Shown here: positions 12,001 through 27,000 of the stretch, piece after piece
Position numbering within the stretch: the first letter of the stretch is position 1
Layout of the letters: each line of letters opens with the position of its first letter
Assembly (NCBI GenBank): GCA_900708905.1
Contig: CAADRB010000014.1
Coordinates: forward strand, 1,081,636-1,145,635
Direction: 5' to 3'
From: Hymenolepis diminuta
Taxonomy: Eukaryota; Platyhelminthes; Cestoda; Cyclophyllidea; Hymenolepididae
DNA length: 64,000 nt
Program-made: the position numbers and the translations under genes
The notes under the pieces: generated by a model
What the model saw: only the letters and a program-made list of their open reading frames with translations
What the model was told of the DNA's origin: nothing
Database searches by the model: none

Positions 12001-15000
12001 GATGCGTGAATATGGCCGAAAAACTGAATGAGTTAACTAATTGTTCTCAAATTACAATGTTTCTAAACGTTTATTATCTTAAGTGCTCACATCCGTCTGC
12101 GAATTCAGAGGTTATGAGATCAAGATCTACCGGTGCCTATCTAACGTTTTAAAGGAACCGCCACTCTGAGGGTTAAACTAGCCAGTCAATGATTGGCAGA
12201 ATGTGACTTTCTCAAATGCCGAATCTTCAAAACGTCTTTTCTCTGTCCGAGATGAGAAAATCTTATTGAAAGCAGGATTAAGTATGGACTTCATAACTGA
12301 GAAATTATTAGGTGTCAATATGAAATAAACGTACGAAATGGAATTGAGCCCAAATTCAGGATACAAGCAAAAGTGTGATGAATACCTGACACTAACTCTT
12401 TGGAAAAGCAAGAGATACAAGAATGCGAGATGGAGGTATATTAAAAATGTTTTCTTGTAGTCCCGATTTCCAGAATTCAGAAAACACGTGGAAAATAATA
12501 GATCAGAGATTAAGATATAATAGATAAAGTAGGAAATAAAAATTTCACCGCAGGTTTTTCAGGTAAATGGACAATTTTATGGAGCTATTGTGCCCTGGCG
12601 GCTCAAAAGTCAACATTCTCGTCTGCGATATCTGAGATCGACATCCCCAATGGTTTACGTATCCGACCAACCTAGTTAATTCTGACCAACTGAGGGGACG
12701 GTAAATTAGCGTTTTCCTCATTAGAATGGCTCCTCCTTCCTTCTAAATAAGTGGGACTATGAACAATGGTGTGTTGGTTCTTTTGTTATCAAGTGAATGA
12801 AGTGCTAGTTAAGTCAATATTTCATGAAGAATGTCTAAGCGAGTATTCAAGAGCGTTGCTAGGCAAAATGGATGTGAGTGTTATTAAGAGCTTTAGAAAG
12901 CTGGAGTTAGTCCGTGGGTATTACATGTGTAGTGCACCCCAAGATCTATGGATGAACGAATGAGAATGCTGTTTAATTTCAGACATTCGGAGGAGCAAAC
13001 AAATTCCGTCTTGGTGTACAAGTCCAAAGAGGTGTGTAGATTTTTTATTCAATATTGCATTCCTTTCTATCTATGCATTCATCTTTGAGAGTGATTTCAA
13101 TTCTTTGTTTTTCTGTGAATTTCAGCTGCCGTCATTCTTTCCTTATGTTGCCTTCCATGCTGGGGCATCTATATCATCATTGAACCTATTCTCCTAGCGA
13201 CCAAACAGCCACCTCTAGTTGCTAAGTAAAACAACCGTATTTCATCTTGTTCCAGGAGTTAACCGTCTTTGCATTGTCTAAATCCTAACGTAACTTTTAG
13301 GTATACCGGATTTTACCTGTTGGGACTAATGCCAGGTCTCCTAGTAAGTTCTACCTTTGAATAACTAATTATAGCCTGGCTAATATAGCTTTCGTAATTA
13401 TAATATTTGTGTGGAAAGAAAGGGGATCTTTGTCCTAAACCCTTTGGGAATAATTAGACAGCTTTAGTGAAGATTTAATGGATTGATAAAATTTCACGCC
13501 TATGGTGCAGTGTAGAGTTATTTTTTCTCACCGCCTGCCTAAAGATGTCCTATTAATCATGAAACAAATGTGCTTTGTGTTCCTTGGGATGTCCCGATTT
13601 AAAACCATGAAGTGTTTAATCGGGAACAGCATGCTTTAAATGATGCTGGGTTCTAGTAATGAAATTACTCAGTTAATAAATTTAACTATTCTGAAAATAT
13701 AAAGATGATGTAGGTAGGAGATGAATATATTTTGATATCCTCAAGATTAAAATCTTAAAATAGATCATATGGATTGGAGAATAGAATGCAGAGCTTTCAA
13801 TTTCTAGTACACTGAAGAGAGAGCTCTGAGAGTTTTCGTGACTGCCCTTTTTGCATTTTGACATTCTTTTCCAGCTTGAAGTTGTAGCATTTAGTTCTGG
13901 AATTTATATTCATGGGGCATTTTCTCCTCACTTTGTCGAGCAGCCTTTAATTTCGGAAAATTATATGAATCAGGTAGCGCAAAGAATTAGAAGGGTTATT
14001 TCATGTCCAATTTCTTGAACATGGGAAACAATAAATCGTCAATTAATGAATGATAAGGAGAAAAAGTTGAGAGAATAAAGTCAGGACATCAGAAGAGTCC
14101 TACTTATTTTGAATCCCGAGTTCATTTGGTTGACCATATTTTACCTATTATGAATTGTTCATCTCGTATATTCTAATTCCCCCAAAGTCAAATTTTAAGA
14201 TCTTTTACATCGCGGTACCTTAGTAATTTTATGTTTGGATTTGATTGACCGTTCTATTTAATTGAAAAGTTAGTCATTCCATCTAGATAAGTTGATCTCT
14301 TATAGTTTAAATTTGCTACTTGGTACAAATTAACGTGCTTTTTAACAGTAGAATTCACAAGAGTTCACTTAAGATAAATACTCGAAGATATCAATTTGGT
14401 GCGAATGATGCCCATTTTCAAAGTCAAATAAAATCGTTGATTTGCAACTAATGGGAGTCCCAATCGAGATCTACGTTTCTCGATTTCTCTTATATTGTAG
14501 TATTTCTCTGCCAAGTTTTGTAATGGTATGTGCATCGTGTGTGGCCATTTATTTTGGATACTTTAAAACTATTCTATGGAATACTTTCTAGAAAGGGAGC
14601 TCATTAGTATTGGAAGAAAATTTGTTGAGCTAAGACTATTGTAGCCCACTGCAAAGTAAAAACTTGTAATTTTCCATCGGGTAACATTAAAATTTGATAA
14701 ACGCTAATGGTAAAGTGATCGAAGAGATGGTGAGGAATAAATAAGGGTTCTAAAAGAACCTCAGCTCATTTGATTTTTAGATTCGAGTTGTACAATGTTT
14801 ATTTGGTGATTGTTTTTACTTTCCGAAATTTGAATTTCGTGATTCTTCCTCCGGATTTCTTTGCATATAGAACTTGGAACTTGTTGGAATTAAGGCAACA
14901 ACCAACGGTTTGCAGCTAACAAATAATAACAGCAATAACAGTCACCAGTTCGTAGCTGTTTGAGTAAGAGCTAACAACAATTGTAAAGCACCAAGAGTTG

Positions 15001-18000
15001 ATTAGGCCAAAAAGTATTCAAGGAAGCCACAACGAGGATTGAAGCGAGTGAGAGAGAGGAGATGAACTGGAAGCCAAGGGGTCGTTATCTCTTGAATGGA
15101 AAATAAAGCTTTATATGGAGTCACCTGAGTAAGGACGCGCGAGAACATAGATACAGATGTGCTTTTCAGGCGAAATGAGGCAGTTATAGAAAGGGGAAAT
15201 CGATGGGTGCGTTTAGATATGACAGATAGGGGTTATGCATCATAGGGGCATAAAAGACATCATTCCAGTTTCGTGGGCGAAAAACCGAAGTATTGTCATA
15301 GAGAATGCAAATGAAAAGTAATTCTGAAAGGCATAGAGTCATCCTTCGATATCCAGGGCTTATTAACAGGTTGACTAACTTGATTTGTGTATGAATTGAG
15401 TGCGTTGTCTTTTTTAAAACGACCAAGAAAGAAGGGTGATAAAAGCTCTCATGATTTTAACGTATGTTTATACAGCCAAGAGCAAGTAGATGAGACTCAC
15501 AAGAGCGTTTAAACTTTATAGTTTAAACAAGCATAATCACATCAAGAAAGGGGAGATTATAGTTGGTATCTGAAGGTTCGCCCTACAAAGAGTAAACCGA
15601 AACATAGAAATAAAGGTGTATGTGGTAGGTGGAAAAATGGGATAACCTCATAGTATCTTAAGGGAAAAAGAATGAGTCATAGTCGAAACAGACTGAAACC
15701 CGATATTTAGGAATTAGAAAACGAAAGCGAATTTATAAGTATCTAATCGTGAGCGTATAGTGGGGTTATTGGAGATTCTTGGGTTTAATTGGCTTTGATT
15801 TAGAGTCCTATGATTCACAAGTTTTATTCATGAGGAACAGAACAGCGTTTGAGAATGGTAAAAAGGTCTGGTAAGTATGAAAGAGATGATGATTTAAAGA
15901 ATAATATCGAGACATCGAGAGAGTTATGCTTCGGTCAAATTTTGTGAACAAGTGTTAATTTTCGCAGTATTCGGAGTTAATTACCCAACTATTTAAATTG
16001 GATGGTTAGTCACGTCATATCTTTAAATCGGTCTCTTCAGTCAGCAGATATTTTGCGGTAGCTAAGACGTTTGACCCTTGAAAGTCTACTCAAGGCCGAT
16101 ACTTCCACTTCAGATGGAATCGTGAGAAAAAATTGTTTCTATGTGAAGTCTTGGATTAATCTCGCCATTCTTTGATTCCTCTTTACGTTTTCAGACCTAG
16201 CGAAAATAAAACTCATGGCGTATGGAGGATTGTTTGTTTTACGGTTTTGAAAATTTGAGATCAGTCTTCAAATTAGGCAGAGAACTTTAAATGAGGTATG
16301 GTATGTGATTAAGGTATCAGATCCCCAAGTTTTAGTGATGAATGTTTGCAAAATTTAATTGAATTTAAACTATTCTAAATCAGGCCTAAATTAAGTTTAT
16401 AAGGAAGAGGCTGCGACTTATTAGTTCACTGATATAACTGATGAGGCTCTTGTCTGTTCAAGCTTCTGCGCATCTCATCAAAACAATCCAGGATGGTATG
16501 GTTATAGAAGAACCAAGGGGCGTCTCCTACCTAAATTTAGAGTGAAAAACGGCAGTGGTGCATGAGAGAAGCTTACTATGGTGTAAGCAGAAAAATAAGA
16601 TACATTGATAAGCAAACTAAGGGAAGAGGAATTAGTCATAGTCAAATCAGAGTGACAGTAAATACACAAGGGGCAGAAAAATAAGGCGAAATGATGAGAA
16701 CGTTATGAGAATAATCGATGCAGTATGCTCAATACTTTCTATATCATCCAAGTTTAGATTCTTTAACTTTTCAGTTATGTTAATTCTGAAAGCTGCTGGA
16801 TATTATTTAAAATCATTTTACCTTCTCAACCACTGGAAGAAAAAATGATATAAGGTGGCAAGACTGACTATCATGGCTAAAAACTGGTTAATAAGTACTG
16901 AAATCATGGATTACAAAATTTGAAATTCGGCTCATGAAACAGTCACTTAGTAAATATATTATAACCCAAATCCAAGATTCAAATGAAGTAAGACTCTGGT
17001 ATCTTGGAGTTGCGCTCTGCATCTTTTCTGATCCCCTCACTTTAGTCATTTGTTTTGGTTAGTTGATTTCAATCGTTGCTCATAATTAAAAATGGTATTT
17101 TTGACATTACTGTGAGTAGTAATAATAGTAATAATAACGAGAGTAATTAATCGTAGATAACGTCGCCGCATATTTCCGAAATCCCAAGAGTAGTACTGGC
17201 TCGGGGAGTCAGTTGATAGTTGAAAAGATTCCTTTTGACATGTTCAAAGAAGGAAGGAATATTAGATTCTAGTTATTTAAAACTGTGATTGATATATTTG
17301 CCTATGTTAATTGGCTTTCAACTTGTCTTATAGATTCTGACGCTTAATGAAATTGCAGTGAAATATGTCCAAACCCAGGTAGGTATAATTTTAATTTGTT
17401 TAATATTAATAAAATATACGCGCTTTTAGTTTAGGAATTTATAAAGCCGAAATCGTGTGGAAATAAAGGTAAGGTTCAGCGTCGAAAGGCATGTTCGGAA
17501 TTCTAGTGTTTAAATGAGAATTATCCTGCAATGCCGGAAGTTCATACCTTTATTCATTTCCGTAGTAGAATGAACTTTCATTTGTTTTCTACATAAATAA
17601 ATTTTGTCAGACTGTTAAGATTGGAATTAGGGCATTTTTTTCTTGAATGTGTTATTAGTACATTTGAGGCGATGAAAAGGAGTCCATAAAAAGAATGAAT
17701 AAAGAGGTAAGATCAAAAGAATTGTCAAAAGATAAATCGCTGTCAAGTCTCATTCTAAAACTCAAGTCCGGAAAATATGTTTGTTGAAGTTGAATTTTCG
17801 AAATTAGAATCTGCAAGTGGTCATTCATATTTATTTGTCTTATCCGAATGATATGTCTTAATAAAGATCTACTTAGACCACGCCTTAGACCAGGCTGTTG
17901 TGTCTAACAAATTTTTGAATCTCTTATAAGTGGCCTGAGTAGAATAAGAGTTTATTGAAGTAAGATACACAATGTAATGCAATACAAATGGCTGAACGCA

Positions 18001-21000
18001 AATAGCGGCGACAGAAGAGGGCACGAGTAAACCAGAAGTCACACGCAGTTGACAACTTATTTGGGCTTCTCGATGGTGTCCTTGGACCCTGGGCGCTGAT
18101 ATTCATACAAGGCAGAATATGATCGGATGGTTAAATAATAAAATCATACTGACTGACTGGTGAGATCATAAGCATATACCTTTCTGGTTAATCATTGCGG
18201 CTTCCCATTCCTGCCACCTATATTTATTAGTAAGTGATCCGAGCCGATAAGTTTCAAAGCCCGTTAGTGCAGAGAGATGCCTTATTACTTATTACTCATG
18301 ACAAGTGAAGTATTGTAATATTTCGTAAAAAGACATGTAACTAAGACGATTAATAAAATTGTCCAATAAAGAGCGAATAGGAAGAAGTTGGGTCGAAGAG
18401 AAGTAGTGAGTCACACTTCATTTGATGTCAAATTTTAAATTAACGAATATAGTTCATAGCTTCATTTTATGATGTGCCAATGTTCAAATGTGATTTGACT
18501 GCCTTGGTTTCTCTTGTCTACGATATTCAGAGCATCTCTTATTATAAGCAGGAACTGCTTGTTGATACTGATTTACACTTTTTAGCCTGCCAGAGCCTAC
18601 TAAATTTCATTCATGGAAAAATCTTAGAAAATAGTAATATTGATATTTTTATATTTATAAGGATTTAGACTCCTATTTTACGAGATAGACTGAACTAAGC
18701 CTTTACTTAGACAACCCAAAACACTCAAAGAAGGGATTCAAGTATGTATAATGCCCATTATATCGTGTAATCAGTTCACTTTGTATTTACAGAAGGACAA
18801 AATTGTACTTTAAATAAGGGGGGAGAGATTTTTTAATCAAATGTAGGATGGCTGAATTCAAATAGGAGAAGTGTACTTTCTCGAGGTCACCGAAAATCTT
18901 TGAACTACAACTCATTCATGTTTAGTCCGGTCCGTTTAGAGGGCAGGACGTAAAGATAGAAGAAAAAAGGATGTTACACATCTCGTGCCCAATTTACATC
19001 TGGATACAGATTTTTCCTAATCATTTTAATCAGTAGACAGACTAATAGTTGGATTCTAAATCAAATTTCTTTATTTTTCAGAACAAGGTTTATCCACCGT
19101 TAGCAGGTAGTATCGTCGGTAATATTGTGAACTTTGGATCCCATTATCTCTTCTACCATTACACCCAGTATGCATTCGTGTAAGCTTACTTCAACATGAG
19201 TGATACATTTCGGATGTAGTTGTAAAAATCCTCTATTCACTTTTTAATTGCAGAGGATCTGCTTTATCCCAATCACTATCATTTCTGGGACAATTCTTCG
19301 TCATTTTGATCTACATTCACATTTCGAAGATTTATAAGAAAACCTGGGACGGTAAGCACCTTCTGTCTCTCTGAATCTTTTTCGGATTGTTGATATCCAA
19401 GGCTCTACTTACATCTGACAGCTATTCACGTTGAACTATGGCACGATTGGGGCATTTGGTTCAAGCTGGCGATTCCTGGAATGATGATGCTGGGTCTTGA
19501 ATGGTGGGTCTGTGAGTCGGGTAGTATTCTTGCTGGTGAGTTCAGCAGCATGGCTATTCATATTTATTTCAGTAGCTTCGATACATAACCGTGCACGTGC
19601 ATTCTTCCATTTCATAGGTATTCGTGGAGAGCAGTATTTGGCTGTTCAGACCATTCTTAATAATGTTGAGTCTATGCTCTTCTGTACTGTAAGCCTACCG
19701 GAATTATAAGTCCTTTTATAACGTCATTTGAACCTGACTGACTTGACCATCTTTATTTGGTAGTTTCCTCTCGGTTTCTGTATCTCGGCGTCTATTCGAA
19801 TTGGCCAATTCGTTGGAGCGAATAAAGTAGAGGGACCAATTTCAACAGCTTTAGTTGCTCTTATCACGATAGGTATTACTATTTTTGGCCCCCTGCTTGT
19901 CTTGGTCCTGAAGCGGAAAACTTTTCAATCTTCATTGTGTTTCAGTGTGTCTGTGTTCGATAAATGCCGTTCTATTACTGTTCACCAGATCCTATATTCC
20001 TCAGATATTCACGAATGATGTGTAAGTCTGATATCATTTTTGACTTGTTTTAAGATACATGCCTTTATTTGTTAATAAAAATAGTATAGATTGTGCTATA
20101 CTAAATTATACAAGTAACCGCATATATTTAGCTGAGAGAAAATAGTTTGGAGAAAGTGGTTAACTACGAAGAGGCGAGAGACAAATCTCAACTCGAGTGA
20201 GGAGACTTCAATTATATCACACAAATGTTAAATTTGCATAAGGGGGCTGGGCCATATTTATCTAGAAGCGGGGATAATGGATAGAGGCCGATTGATAGCC
20301 AAATATTGTTAGATCAAGGAAGGGGGGAGAATTAGTCATTAATGCGCTGGGAAGGGAAGAGAAGGGAAAGAGAAGGAACACTTGAGTAGAATATATGAAG
20401 ATCATACTGACACAAATAGATAGTAATCCGTATCAATACACCACACATACGTCTATTTAGTTAATAAATATAATTCATTTCATTGTCTTTGATGTTTCAC
20501 ATTTAAGGATTTTTCCTTTCGAGTCTTGTTTAGCTTCCTCGCCACATTCAACATTGTCCAAAACTCAGAACTATGACACGATCTAAGATATACGTCTATA
20601 TCCGAAATTTCTCAAGCCGCCATCTGAGCGATGCTCATATAAATTTGAACGAACACATAACTTTATAGGCTAAAATAATTTCTATTCAATAGTCACCAAA
20701 GCCCAGTGCTAATTGGCCGAAGGGTTAAACTCAGTGATTGACGTGTCGTCCCAATAAAAGTGTCCTTATTGTAGCTGAGAACTGCTAGTTGATATTAGCC
20801 ATGATGTTTCGGCATAACCAATAAAAAGGATGAGATTATTCTCCTTTTTCCTGGTAGGATTGGTGGATTATGTGAACGGTTAGTAAAACACTTGTCAATT
20901 AAAGCACGGAAATCATCACATTATAATGTTTTCCTAAATATTATTCCTTCTGAATTTGCGAGAAAGTGATTGTTCTATGGATATTGTTAAATTTATTATC

Positions 21001-24000
21001 CAGTCGTTTCGCCTTTTTGTAAACCTTTGCTATGACATTCGGATTATTTTGATGGACTTGATTGCTGTTGTTAGTCTCACAGGAATGAACAGCTACTTTG
21101 GACATTTTGGGTAATAGGCGTAATCAGTTAGGAAAAGTTGATTTTGCAAATACCTTTTACATTGTTCCTATTTTAAATATTTTCTATCGTCATCCAAGTT
21201 TCCATATTTCATTTTTGTTGATTTATGATTCAGACTCAGGAAGATAAATCAATTGTGATCATTATGAGATACAGTCAGGCAAATTTATGAAAACGTTTTC
21301 CATCCGTCATCTTGGATAGGAGGTAGCGTTATTGAGCTCGCTTGATGAGAAACTCGAATTTCTTTATCTTCCTTATTTGTCAGCCATAATCAGAGCGGTT
21401 AGCTATTCCGCACACTGAGTACGCACTGATGAACATCGAACACCTGACCTCTGTCTTGACAATCATATTAATCATTTCGCCTTTGGCGCGAATATTTCGT
21501 ATAAATAATCCTTTTTCTTCTGTCCACTTATTAATGTTTTTTCATTTATATGTTGTAATGTTTACCTTTTTTGTTAATTGGCCAAGATTCTCATAAATCT
21601 GTTCAGACAATTAATTCACAGGATTTATGTTCTTATTGTCAAAACAAATCCGCAGCTGATTTTTTTCGTATTTCAAGAGACTGGAAATTGCGTTCTACCT
21701 GCATGATAAATATAATTTTTAGAACAATTTACAACTGTCTTTTACTCGGAATCTCGTATGCTTTCTGCATTCTCGGTAGCTCATAAGAAGATTAATCTAT
21801 GAGATATGCAGTCGTGTATGATTGCTAGTCGTTAACTAACATTGGTTTTGAAACGCAACGACTTGCATTACTTTAATGGTGATTTGCGAGAAGGCGAACA
21901 GAGAGATATAAATTGTTTTTTTTAATATGTTACTTGATCGCTATTCACTGCCGCTGCGATATTGCTATTAAGCCATTAAATAATTCAATAGCTACAGTAG
22001 AGTAATTCGGAAGGAAATAAATTTTCGAGCTCATTAGGAGAGGCGTTATCAACGCTTATCATGGATTAAGTTTAGGCTCCCGGGAGCCATTCATGAGAAA
22101 CTCACATTCAAACGTCCGTCATGTCGTCCAGAATTAACCATTGGGATTGGCCACTCAAGTCACTGGATAAACACTGGTGAACATTGATCTCACGACTTCC
22201 GACGTGGCAGGTGTGCACGTTAACCAATGTGTCACTGAGGCATGGAAGAAAATAGAAGATGATAGACAGTCCTTTATTAAGAAACTTCAACCGCTTATAT
22301 AGATTTGGATATTTGGGAAAGGAGTGGCTGCCCAGTTAGCCAATAATGTGTCCTTGAAGAACTTTCAATATTGTAGACGGGAGTAGAAAACCAATAATTG
22401 ATCATTCAATGTCAATCCAGTAGCTGCTGATCAACATGTGGTCCGGCACCTTTATCATAGATTTAGGTTTGTTATTCAAAAATCTTAGTTTTTGATTACT
22501 TACATTAATTTACAATATGCGGATAATTATAAAATAATTAAAGTGGTATATAACTAGAGTTCATCTTCAACTCTTGCCGCTCTGTTACATTAATTTGCTT
22601 AAGGGAAAAATGTGAATAGAAGCGGCAAGACAGGTTGTAATGTCATAGTAGAGTATAATTTATTATAATCCTGGAGACCGATCATGGAACTTGAATTTTG
22701 GGATGTGAATCATCCATTAAGTAAATATTGTGCGTCAAAAATCCGGAACTTTTAATATCCTGAAGTTATAATCAACACCTCTTTATCCCCTCTTACAATT
22801 TAGTGTTAACGGAAGTTAATTGCCTTTCCATTATTACAAAAATTATATTGTTTTTGCCTTGCACTGGGTTTTAAAATCTTTTACTCTTTCAGAGGAATTA
22901 TTGAAATGGCTTCCCATTGCCTTGTTTCAATCGCAGTTTTTCAATTCGTTGGAGGTGTTGTGGTAAGGACCCATTCATTTAATAACTCAAAACTCAATCC
23001 TTCTTAACATTTACTAAACTTAGCCCTTTACATATAGGCTACTGAGCATGAAACTTATCATTATTGCTGTTACTTTATTTCAAATAGGGTGTCTGCTCTG
23101 GAATTATTCGCGGTGTTGGGATGCAGAGGGCTGGGGCCATTGTCTGTATTGTATGTATGTACTTAGTTGGTGGACCACTGGGTCTCAGTCTTCTCATGCT
23201 CACAGATCTCGGTGTTTCTGGTAAGTTAAGAATTGTGGTTGCCACTAAATTCACAGTTTTAATTATCTAACCTATCTTCAAATGCAGTATCTTTAATTAA
23301 GGTGTTGAGTTTACTATCAGAGCCATCTCATCATATCACCTTAAACGTAGCAAATTGCCAAATTCATTCTTGTTGAGGTTTGAAAAATGAAGGGCGGTTC
23401 TAAATTTCCAAGTGTGTATCTGGTAGGTTCAAGCAAACTGTTATTAAACAGTTTAACCTTTTATTCATCTCATCGCTAATCATACTCACTAATGAATGTT
23501 TGATGGTACCTATCTCTTCCATCTTGAGACTGTTCGAAGCCGTAAGTAGCCGTTCTATTTTCTGTGCTTACGCAAGAAGCAGTGAGGTATACTGACTAGA
23601 CTTATTTATTATATCTACCCAACGTTAGGATCTTACTCTCAGAAAATGAAGCCCAATTTTCCCGCTTTTCTACCGTTAGATACCTGTTAACGTTACAAGA
23701 TGGGGTTCAAATTTACTTAAGCCTAAAAGTAGTCTTTAAGCTTATATGGAGAAAAAGGTTTTCTGAAAAATTTTTTTTAAGTATTTTTTCAAAATAATAA
23801 GAAGATCATATTTAAGGTACGATTTAGGCTGAAGATTCATAACCCTCAATGGAACATTTGTTGACGACAGAGGAGAGTGAAATAAGAAGTCCTCAAAGCG
23901 AAATTTTTTAATGCCTCGTGTTGCCATTGATTCCTAGCTTTGAAAGCGGTTGGGTGATAATTGCTCGAGCTGTTGATTTTCAGAAGAGAAGGTGGGCATT

Positions 24001-27000
24001 AATTTACACTTTCATATTCCCGCATATTACTTACCAGTTCGATTACGTTAGGGATGAGAAGAAGGTGTACATCTGCGATTGACCATCTTTAGAGCTACAA
24101 ATCTCAATGAACCTTCTGCAATTAACTTATTATTCTCTTATACCACTTTGTCATTCACTTTACTGGATTATAGTCATTAAAGGTTATAAGTTTAATGTAC
24201 TCTTTTTCATTGAAATCCTAAGAAAGCCAATATGAAAAATCAACTATAAATTGACGACGATTTGTTTCCCCATTGCAGGCTTTTGGTGGGGCTTATCCGT
24301 CGGAATGGGAGCAGAAGCTATCGTCTATGTCATCCTCATTCTGCGAATCGATTGGCATAAGATGTGCAAGAAGGTGAGCTTCCGTTATAATTCTTTTCTA
24401 CTTTAAATAGTTTACTTTAAGTGTTTTTGAGAAACTATTTTTTTTGCTTATTATGCCACTTTTCAGGCTGCCCGACGAACTGAAATCAAATTCGTCACTG
24501 AAGCCATGAAAGAGATTGAAGTTAAGTTTGAACCTACAGGTAAGTTGAGCTTACTGCTACTCAACGCATATATAAAAGATAGGCACTAAATTAAACGTAA
24601 CAAATTAGACCCAAACTTACGGAGAAGACAGAGATTAAGAAGAACTATATTCTTTCAAAACTGTACTAATTCAGCTGCCAAAATACGGGAATATGAGAGT
24701 CAATGAAGTAATATTCTTATTGGGGAGGAATAAGTAGGATACAGCAACCTTGCAACCAATATGACGAAATCGTTAGAGTAAAGCTCCAAATACAGGTGGC
24801 AGACAACAAGGAAAGGTTAATAAAAATCTTGAAGCCTGAGAGATGAGTCAAATGCAGGATAAAATAAAAGATTAGAAAAGTTGTAAGAATCGATGATGAG
24901 TAAAGTTTCTGCAAGCAGCCAACTCTTAGAGGATCAAATCCATGTTTACAATGCATCAATGTGGGTGTAGCTTCTACTCAAAGGAAATTAAAGCTGAGAT
25001 TTTGATACGGAATGTTTCTATTTAAGGGGCACAGTTTTTCAACCTGATTCGAGGTTCATAGTTCCAGTCTGAAAACTGAATGTTTACATTTGAACAGAGA
25101 GTAAAACAAATTTTGGGAGTTGTGACTGTTTTCCATCTTTATTTTTTAAATGCTCTATTAATTAAGCTAGATCATACGATCGAAGTATAGATGATGTTGA
25201 GAGTTCATTTGTTATGATAGCCTTTGGGATTCCTGGCCTTCTCCGGAATCAAGATGTAAACGTTTGTTTAAATTGTCACAACTTCAATGATCGCAAAAAT
25301 TTAAACCGAAACGACTTGTTTGCATGTGTAAAACAAAAGCATGTAAAAGCGTTGCTTGCCAGATCTACGAACCTATTTTGAATTCAAATTGAAACCGAGT
25401 TCTTATTCAACTTCTACCTGACGGATTTCGTTAATTATTCATAATCTAACCCCAAATGAAACTGTATTTGTAATTGGCAGTTTTTACTCTTAATGTTACA
25501 ACCTTTACGCAAAAAGAATGTGTTCCAATTGTTTTTAAATTTTCACTTAAGAAATATGGAGTGCAAATTAAAAATTGTCATAGTTAGGTTGAAGAAAACT
25601 GAACTGACCAGAAATTCCCATGGAAAGCAAAATAAGCACAATTTTAATTATATAAAAGCATCAAAATATAGAGACAGTAAACTGGTCCGATAGGAAGAAA
25701 ATGAGAAGGGTCAGACAGAGATAGAGAATAAAGTGGGGATTCATAGGAGTCTTCATCCAATTTAATTTCTGACTAATTCAGTCCCCCATTTTTACTAAAT
25801 GAGCATAGTTTAGTGTCTGAGCAGTGGTTATTTTCCCATAACCTGTTAACCTTCGAATATATGCAATATCATATTAAATGTCTGGAAGGCTACGCACGCT
25901 AAGAATGTCAGTTTTCAGGAAAGTGTGCTTTTTTGCTTCTTCATCATTCTTGCCCACTTTCAGTCCCAAAATAATAAATATTACCACTCTCCTTCCTACA
26001 ACGACTAATCTCCTTTTCGACATGGTGTTTTCTTCTCGTACGTATAAGGAATCTCATGCATTTAAAAATATGTAGTGTAATTTAATCAATAGAGGCATAT
26101 TACTAAACGTAGAGTAATAGATCCTCGATTACCGTGTGACGACCACAGAATGGTATTCATTTTTTCCAAAATAAGTTTTGGGAAACACTGCGACTTAGAT
26201 ATGTAGTTTGTTTTTACCTCATGTAAATGACATAGTTTTCGACTGGCCATTTTAAAGTTATCTTTGTATACGATTTGACGCGTAAATCTCCTTAAAGATC
26301 TCTTGATATTTAATGGTACAGGAACGTGCAAGTTAAGACCATGTGAACTGCTCAATATTAAAAAAGACTATCCTTTTTTCTCAAATTCTGGGAGAAAAAA
26401 GGATTTGTGGTGGCAAGACCAATCATCAATATTAAAACCCGGTAACTAAGCATTGGCTATCGGGCATCATCGTTCGGTACGCAATCTGATTAGTGAATCA
26501 TGAAATTAGAATTTTGGAACACGTATCACCCATCTAAGTAAATATTGAACAACCCTCTGATACCTAGAATTGAGACTCAACCACTTTTTGATCCTCTCCC
26601 TTGAATTATTTAGTAAACTTAATTTTAACCGATTTCAGTTGCTTTCCCACAAAGAAAATTGTAAAATTTATTGCCTTTCCATGAGTTATAATATAAAAAT
26701 AATTAATTATACAGTTTTTTATACAACATAACTTAAGATTTATGTTATGACCTAATTGACCTACGAAATTCTATAAAACCCAGAGCTCAATAATAATGTG
26801 AGATTTACTCAAAATTTCTGCAAAGCAACGACGTATATTTCAACAAAAATAGAGGTTTTATGAATAATTAACATTACATTGTTAAATGAATTTTTGGCAT
26901 AAAAGCATTGATTGCAGTATCTTAAACCGCTCGGTAGGTTTTAGACGAAAACTCTCGACGGTCTTTGTTTCTACCTTTCCTCATCCTTACATTCGAACAA

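Noticed and set aside
22085..22245. A functional tRNA gene
   Set aside because: The tRNA-like head lacks a clean cloverleaf and is followed by a body shared with other copies, so it is a SINE.
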